From the IMG/VR virus record IMGVR_UViG_3300009537_000011, positions 1 through 58,479 of that record: a stretch of DNA of 58,479 bases. One strand, given 5' to 3'. The stretch's first letter is position 1. Each line of letters opens with the position of its first letter. This document shows positions 55,150-58,479 of this stretch, piece by piece. The notes under the pieces were generated by a model. It was not told where the DNA came from. It did not search any database and saw nothing but the letters and a program-made list of their open reading frames with translations. This DNA comes from a virus. Made by a program: the position numbers and the translations under genes.

Positions 55150-55695
55150 CTAATACTGGTACAGCGGGTTTCCTGCCCAACGTTGCTCGACAGCGTCCGC
55201 ACAGGTGTCGCACAGCCTGCCGTGCGGAGTGTAGTCTGGCAGGCTCAGGTCGCACGTCGAGCAACGGCAGTCTAGCGGGTCGGGCGAAAGCTGCTGGTCC
55301 CCCATGGGGGGAATAGCGTCGGGGAGGTCGGGTTCGGCGTCGGGCTCACCCCAGTGACACGACGGGCAACGACAGTAGCCGTGCTCTGCCAGCCCGGGGC
55401 GGTGGCGTGGGCGAACGTCACGTGGCTCCCCCGCCCCCCCCTCTATGACTCGCCCAATGGCGATGAGGTCCGCCTCTAGGGCCGTCCGCGGTTCCACGCC
55501 GGGGTCAGCCACGCCGACTCTCCTAAGAGCCAACGCGAACCCCGCGAGAAAGGCTACCCTCTGCGACACCGTAGGGAACCGCTGAGGGTAGCGCGGAACG
55601 AGGGTGCCCAACGCACGTTCGAAGTGTCCTTGGTCGACAGCGTGGTCCAGGGCCGCTGCTGTCTCACTCGCCTTGCTAATCTCGGAATGGTGCAT
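55150..55695 (-). CDS. Cys-rich zinc-binding protein (181 aa)
   Basis: ATG 55695, RBS AAAGGGGACGAGC. The first 90 residues are helical (SKASETAAALDHAVDQGHFE, FLAGFALALRRVGVADPGVE). The second half has three Cys groups: YCRCPSCHWGEP, DCRCSTCDLSLP and LCDTCADAVEQRW, enough for two zinc sites. The C-x2-C-[DH] knuckles resemble those in the rightward small proteins at 56.8-57.8 kb. No family recognised; an adaptor or nucleic-acid-binding role is likely. Confidence 0.74.
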   Translation of the reverse strand: MHHSEISKASETAAALDHAVDQGHFERALGTLVPRYPQRFPTVSQRVAFLAGFALALRRVGVADPGVEPRTALEADLIAIGRVIEGGAGEPRDVRPRHRPGLAEHGYCRCPSCHWGEPDAEPDLPDAIPPMGDQQLSPDPLDCRCSTCDLSLPDYTPHGRLCDTCADAVEQRWAGNPLYQY

Positions 55696-55707
55696 GCTCG
55701 TCCCCTT

Positions 55708-55908
55708 TCAGAACGGCAGGCGCGCTATGATGCGCGCCCGTTGGTCGGTAGTGGTGGTGGTGGTGGCCACGTTAGCCTTCACCGCGTTGTAAGGTAGCTC
55801 CACCGCGTCACAGAATCCCTGCGCGGTGGCCAACTGTCGGAAGGCGAACAGCATCCCGTCGTACTCGACAGTGAACGGAAGGGGGTGAACGGACCGTGGC
55901 TTCGACAT
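55708..55908 (-). CDS. First leftward gene; hypothetical protein (66 aa)
   Basis: ATG 55908 with AAGGAG upstream. The protein (HPLPFTVEYDGMLFAFRQLA, TAQGFCDAVELPYNAVKANV, TTTTTTDQRARIIARLPF) is short alpha/beta with a Thr run encoded by ACC/ACT codons. It is the first gene behind the promoter at 55954, hence probably among the earliest made. Function unknown. Confidence 0.7.
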   Translation of the reverse strand: MSKPRSVHPLPFTVEYDGMLFAFRQLATAQGFCDAVELPYNAVKANVATTTTTTDQRARIIARLPF

Positions 55909-55953
55909 GAGGCTAGCTCCTTCTGGTCGTGGGTAAGGCTCTTTGCACTCCCA

Positions 55954-55982
55954 AGTGTACACCCACTAGACAACCAACGCAA
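55954..55982 (-). promoter_or_regulatory. Leftward early promoter with GTGTACAC operator
   Basis: Leftward TTGCGT, 17-base spacer, TACACT. The -10 lies inside the palindrome GTGTACAC, the same word as in the 52.4-52.6 kb sites, so a dimeric repressor could shut this promoter. Confidence 0.65.
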
Positions 55983-56194
55983 CCCCCATCTCGTGGTCGA
56001 CCCCCCCATGTGCCAATCGCCACCCGGCCCGAATAGCGGTAGCCCGCTCCCACTACAGGAAGACTCAGACTTTCAGGTATACCTACTCTGTAGGGGCTTA
56101 CCCTTTACATAGACATATAAGTATTTATATATATAAGACTTATAAGAGCAAGTTGTGTGCCAACGCTCCTCGGCCCCCGGGTCGTAGCGGCAGA

Positions 56195-56224
56195 TTGACC
56201 CCCTGGGGGCCGTTCCGGTATACT
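56195..56224 (+). promoter_or_regulatory. Rightward early promoter
   Basis: TTGACC, 18-base spacer, TATACT. CGGCCCCC (56171-56178) and GGGGGCCG (56205-56212) form an inverted repeat that spans the -35 box. Confidence 0.72.
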
Positions 56225-56232
56225 CAGGGTAA

Positions 56233-56250
56233 GCTCTGCCATGGCAGAGC
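56233..56250 (+). promoter_or_regulatory. 18-bp perfect palindrome at the transcription start
   Basis: GCTCTGCCATGGCAGAGC begins about 8 bases after the -10 box, covering the expected +1 to +20. This is a classic repressor position; it would also form a hairpin at the very 5' end of the mRNA. Confidence 0.65.
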
Positions 56251-56298
56251 GCTGTGATCTCGCGGAACCGGTTGACAGACGGCGGAAAGGAGTGTCAG

Positions 56299-56643
56299 AT
56301 GAAAGTTACCAAAAGCGACCCACCAGAGGCCCTGGGGTGGCAGCACCACGGGAGGGACCGCAACCCGCTCATGGTCGCCCTGCTGAAAGCAGAACACGGA
56401 GAATGGCTCTGCGTCGAGTTCGACTCCGTGAAACGAGCGCGCGACGTCCGTAGCTCCGTCCTCGGCAGCCTGCGGCGTAGCCGCACCGTCCGACACTGGT
56501 CGAACTACCAGGGCATCTCCGCCAGAACACGCGTCATCCGCGAACAAGGCGAAGGCGGCGGTGACGTCGTAAAACTCTACGTGCAGAAGCTCGTGGACGG
56601 CGAAGACACGGTCGGGATGAAGCGCCGACCCATCACCAAGTGA
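56299..56643 (+). CDS. First rightward gene; hypothetical basic protein (114 aa)
   Basis: ATG 56299 with AAGGAG nine bases upstream; the frame from 56254 is an extension without RBS. Sequence: KVTKSDPPEALGWQHHGRDR, NPLMVALLKAEHGEWLCVEF, VKRARDVRSSVLGSLRRSRT, then strands ISARTRVIREQGEGGGDVVK. Basic and alpha/beta, resembling small phage proteins in which a 'W.~V.~....r.~.s~~~~l..~' segment recurs. It is the first product of the rightward unit; function unknown. Confidence 0.72.
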   Translation: MKVTKSDPPEALGWQHHGRDRNPLMVALLKAEHGEWLCVEFDSVKRARDVRSSVLGSLRRSRTVRHWSNYQGISARTRVIREQGEGGGDVVKLYVQKLVDGEDTVGMKRRPITK

Positions 56644-56663
56644 GTGAACCCAGGAGACCGCAC

Positions 56664-56837
56664 ATGACCTCACCAGACACGAACCCGATCGCCACCATCC
56701 AGGAAGAGCTGCAACGACAACGCAACTGGCTCGCGGACGAGGTCGCCGACCTGCGGGCTACCCTGCAAGCCATCCGACTCGCGCTCCTCGGCCCGGAAGA
56801 CGACGACCCGGATACCGGACACGATGGCGAAGAATGA
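56664..56837 (+). CDS. Small coiled-coil protein (57 aa)
   Basis: ATG 56664 with CAGGAGACC upstream. One amphipathic helix (IATIQEELQRQRNWLADEVA, DLRATLQAIRLALLG) is followed by an acidic tail (PEDDDPDTGHDGEE). It starts the run of overlapping coiled-coil genes. No family recognised. Confidence 0.66.
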   Translation: MTSPDTNPIATIQEELQRQRNWLADEVADLRATLQAIRLALLGPEDDDPDTGHDGEE

Positions 56838-57303
56838 AGCCGACTACGAGTGGGCACGGGAAGAGATCCGGTATCTGCATAACCCAGAGGGATACGAGCC
56901 CTGCGACTGCCACTGGTGCGAGGAGGCTACGATGAGTGAGGCCGAACGAATCGCCAGGCTGTTTCACGAAACCTATGAGCGCCTCGCGCCGGAGTACGAG
57001 TACCAGACCAGGGCCCGGTCGGCGAAACCCTGGGGGCAGCTTCCCGACGACAACCGGCGGCTGATGATCGCGACCGCTGAGGTAGTACTGGGCGATGTCG
57101 CCCGCCAGCTCGAAAGGGCGCGGGGCGCGAGACATGAAAACCACGGCACTCATGTCGAGCGGTGTCCGAAGCACCCCATGAGCCACCTCGCCCGCCAGCT
57201 TGCCGAGGCGTTGGAGGAGATTAGCGAGTGCCACCTGTGGCTGGGCTACCACTGCGCGACTGATGGGTGTAAGTGGTGTAAGGAGGCCGACGACGATGAG
57301 TGA
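56824..57303 (+). CDS. LARQLEEA-family protein with two Cys/Trp/Cys knuckles (159 aa)
   Basis: ATG 56824 overlaps the previous gene. N-terminal knuckle CDCHWCEEA (about 31-39), an in-frame MSEAERIAR start that could make a shorter product, two ARQL heptad segments (VARQLERARGARH; HLARQLAEALEEI), and a C-terminal SECHLWLGYHCATDGCKWCK. The CDCHWC and HCATDGCKWC motifs look like zinc-binding knuckles. It shares its modules with the next two genes. Role unknown. Confidence 0.72.
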   Translation: MAKNEADYEWAREEIRYLHNPEGYEPCDCHWCEEATMSEAERIARLFHETYERLAPEYEYQTRARSAKPWGQLPDDNRRLMIATAEVVLGDVARQLERARGARHENHGTHVERCPKHPMSHLARQLAEALEEISECHLWLGYHCATDGCKWCKEADDDE

Positions 57304-57541
57304 AGTGACGCGATGCGTGCCATGTGCTCGCTGCGGCTGCTCGATGGGTTGGGACGATAGCGAGCACGATGGGGAGGTGTGCGAGGACTGCGTGACGGTC
57401 AAGCAAGTCACCGAGGAGCGTGACGACCTCGCCCGCCAACTCGAAGAGGCGAAGGAGGAGATCAGCGAGTGTCATCTGGGGCTGGGCTACCACTGTGCGA
57501 CTGATGGGTGCCGCTGGTGCGAGGAGGATGACAATGGGTGA
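57296..57541 (+). CDS. LARQLEEA-family zinc-knuckle protein (81 aa)
   Basis: ATG 57296 overlaps the previous stop. N-terminal RCVPCARCGCSMGW...CEDCV (a CxxC ribbon), then ERDDLARQLEEAKEEI and SECHLGLGYHCATDGCRWCE, a near copy of the end of the preceding protein. The DNA of the last 40 codons is also a close repeat, so recent duplication is likely. Confidence 0.74.
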   Translation: MSEVTRCVPCARCGCSMGWDDSEHDGEVCEDCVTVKQVTEERDDLARQLEEAKEEISECHLGLGYHCATDGCRWCEEDDNG

Positions 57542-57839
57542 GTTCGTCTACGTGCCCGAGCCTGGGGCTGTGCAGTGTGAGTGTGGGGAGTGGTGCGACG
57601 AGGCCCCGTGTCGTGAGTGCCTCGCCCGCCAGCTCGAAGAACGCACTGAGCAGCGCGACGAGCACGAGTTGCGATATGTCGAGGCAGCGCGGATTATTGC
57701 CGCCCTCGCCCGCCAGCTCGCCGAGGCGAAGGAGGAGATACGGGCAGCCCATGGCATGGCTAGGGAGTCTGCCGGTGCCGGATCGTGCGGCGTCGGGCGC
57801 TGTGATTGCCGCTGGTGTGTGGAGGCCGACGATGAGTGA
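57534..57839 (+). CDS. LARQLEEA-family protein with two coils (101 aa)
   Basis: ATG 57534 overlaps the preceding stop. It begins GEFVYVPEPGAVQCECGEWC, DEAPCRECLARQLEERTEQR, followed by a second ARQLAEAKEEIRAAHG and an end GVGRCDCRWCVEADDE. Cys pairs CECGEWC, CREC and CDCRWC can bind zinc. It is built from the same parts as its neighbours in another order, a sign of module shuffling. Confidence 0.72.
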   Translation: MGEFVYVPEPGAVQCECGEWCDEAPCRECLARQLEERTEQRDEHELRYVEAARIIAALARQLAEAKEEIRAAHGMARESAGAGSCGVGRCDCRWCVEADDE

Positions 57840-58065
57840 GACGCTGTCGGAGAAGCTGGGTCGTCTAATCGCTGACCATCGCAAGCTAGAAGCCGAGCGC
57901 GAGTGCCTCGCCCGCCAGCTCGAAGAGGCGAGGAGGGAGGTTGCATACATCGTTTCGGAGTGGAATGAGGTTGGTCCGGTCTACAACCCGTCGGTTGAGG
58001 TGATGGAGAGCCTCGGCAGAGTATTCGGCCTCGCGGTCAAGTATGGACGGGCCGACAGTGGGTAG
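57832..58065 (+). CDS. LARQLEEA-family coiled-coil protein (77 aa)
   Basis: ATG 57832 overlaps the preceding stop by 8 bp. Sequence SETLSEKLGRLIADHRKLEA, ERECLARQLEEARREVAYIV, then a helical end EVMESLGRVFGLAVKYG. It has the heptad segment but no Cys tail, like the copy at 645. The frame from 57538 is a shadow of the previous gene. Confidence 0.72.
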   Translation: MSETLSEKLGRLIADHRKLEAERECLARQLEEARREVAYIVSEWNEVGPVYNPSVEVMESLGRVFGLAVKYGRADSG

Positions 58066-58201
58066 CGGGATCGAGGGTCCGCTCCTCGACGAGCTGGACG
58101 CCTGCCTCTACGGGCGCCGTTGTCCATGTATCGCGAGGGCCATCATCCGCAGGGAGAGCGGCGAACGGTTCATCCTCTCCCCGATTGCGAGGATCAAGTG
58201 A
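58043..58201 (+). CDS. Small Cys-containing protein (52 aa)
   Basis: ATG 58043 lies inside the previous gene and the stop overlaps the GTG of the junction gene (GTGA). The product includes LDELDACLYGRRCPCIARAI and ends FILSPIARIK. The RBS is weak, but overlap on both sides favours coding. No family recognised. Confidence 0.58.
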   Translation: MDGPTVGSGIEGPLLDELDACLYGRRCPCIARAIIRRESGERFILSPIARIK

Positions 58202-58479
58202 CCAGGACAAGCCTCGGTTGGCACTTTACGGGTAACACGCTTCGCGACGGTAGGCCGCTACCCGCGGACGGAGAGGTATTGCGTCACGATGGTGAGCTGG
58301 TCATGTGCAAAAGCGGTTTGCACTACTCCAAGCGGATTATCGATGCTCTGAGGGATGCGCCCGGGTCCACTTGCCACCGTGTCGAGGTATCCGGCGGGTG
58401 GTACGAGGGCAATAAGGGGGTGGCACGGGAGCGGGTAATCCTCTGGCGAGTAGACGCCGAGGCGGTACTTTTTCGGTTT
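58198..58479 (+). CDS. 5' part of junction-spanning DUF7666-like gene
   Basis: GTG 58198 begins TRTSLGWHFTGNTLRDGRPL, followed by GEVLRHDGELVMCKSGLHYS, and runs off the window end in frame with the gene portion at 1-516. The W-H-F, L-R-D-G and C-x-x-G-L-H-x-S signatures place it with small phage proteins of unknown function around DUF7666. Confidence 0.8.
   Translation, partial: MTRTSLGWHFTGNTLRDGRPLPADGEVLRHDGELVMCKSGLHYSKRIIDALRDAPGSTCHRVEVSGGWYEGNKGVARERVILWRVDAEAVLFRF
58381..58479. repeat. Terminal direct repeat, right copy
   Basis: Identical to 1-99. It duplicates the end of the domain encoded from 58198 and should be counted once in the circular genome. Confidence 0.95.

Larger units (their letters stand above)
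55983..56298. other. Divergent control region
   Basis: No gene is seen between the leftward (55908) and rightward (56299) starts. It holds both early promoters, an AT-rich block of about 44 bases (56104-56147, with TATTTATATATATAAG and the palindrome CTTATAAG), an 8-bp inverted repeat around the rightward -35, and an 18-bp palindrome. The AT block may be an UP element, extra promoters (TTTACA near 56104) or an unwinding site. Confidence 0.65.

Noticed and set aside
54814-55202. Frames with poly-Met or poly-Asp runs at the ATGATG repeats
   Set aside because: They arise from the repeat itself read in different frames and have no RBS or conserved sequence.

Overview
The window is the complete genome of a tailed double-stranded DNA bacteriophage (Caudoviricetes) with siphovirus-type architecture. 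The first 99 bases are repeated exactly as the last 99, so the sequence closes into a circle of 58,380 bp. A gene cut by the ends (start at 58198, stop at 516) becomes a normal 232-codon reading frame when they are joined. There is a portal, an HK97-type protease and capsid, a tail terminator, a tail tube candidate and an 1118-residue tape measure, but no tail sheath. By eye the DNA is G+C-rich. Two tandem lipobox lipoproteins, a Rz-like inner-membrane spanin candidate and several Sec signal peptides point to a Gram-negative (diderm) host. No host genus can be named. I recognised no integrase, lysogeny repressor, DNA polymerase or canonical tRNA, so a lytic life style is likely but not proven.

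The genome has two opposed transcription units. The rightward unit starts in the divergent control region at about 55.9-56.3 kb, runs through the circle junction and ends near 40.8 kb. Its order is: (i) small overlapping genes at 56.3-58.4 and 0-1.2 kb, several built from a shared coiled-coil module and a Cys/Trp/Cys tail; (ii) recombination and replication genes at 1.2-6.0 kb (annealing-protein candidate, PD-(D/E)XK nuclease, winged-helix initiator with iteron-like repeats inside the gene, DnaB-type helicase); (iii) a likely DNA-modification cassette at 6.0-8.1 kb (ParB domain fused to a degenerate methyltransferase, then a TGT/DpdA-like enzyme); (iv) packaging and head genes at 8.2-14.6 kb; (v) connector, tail tube and tape measure at 14.8-21.6 kb, followed by a reverse-strand HNH endonuclease; (vi) tail tip and fibre genes at 22.1-39.0 kb, three of whose proteins begin with signal peptides; (vii) lysis genes at 39.0-40.8 kb (spanin, holin candidate, M15 peptidase, alpha/beta hydrolase).

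The leftward unit (about 55.9 to 41.2 kb) holds some 35 small, mostly unrecognised genes. Exceptions are a DUF932 protein, a ParB-like protein, a QxT-variant nuclease candidate, a winged-helix protein, zinc-knuckle proteins and the two lipoproteins. They resemble an early host-takeover and counter-defence region. Their intergenic spaces carry sigma70-like promoters, terminators and a repeat family ending in AATGATGATGA that I cannot assign to a known element.

The most notable system is the ParB/degenerate-methyltransferase plus TGT-like pair, because no 7-deazaguanine biosynthesis genes are present. A 13-bp perfect inverted repeat hides the ribosome binding site of its first gene.
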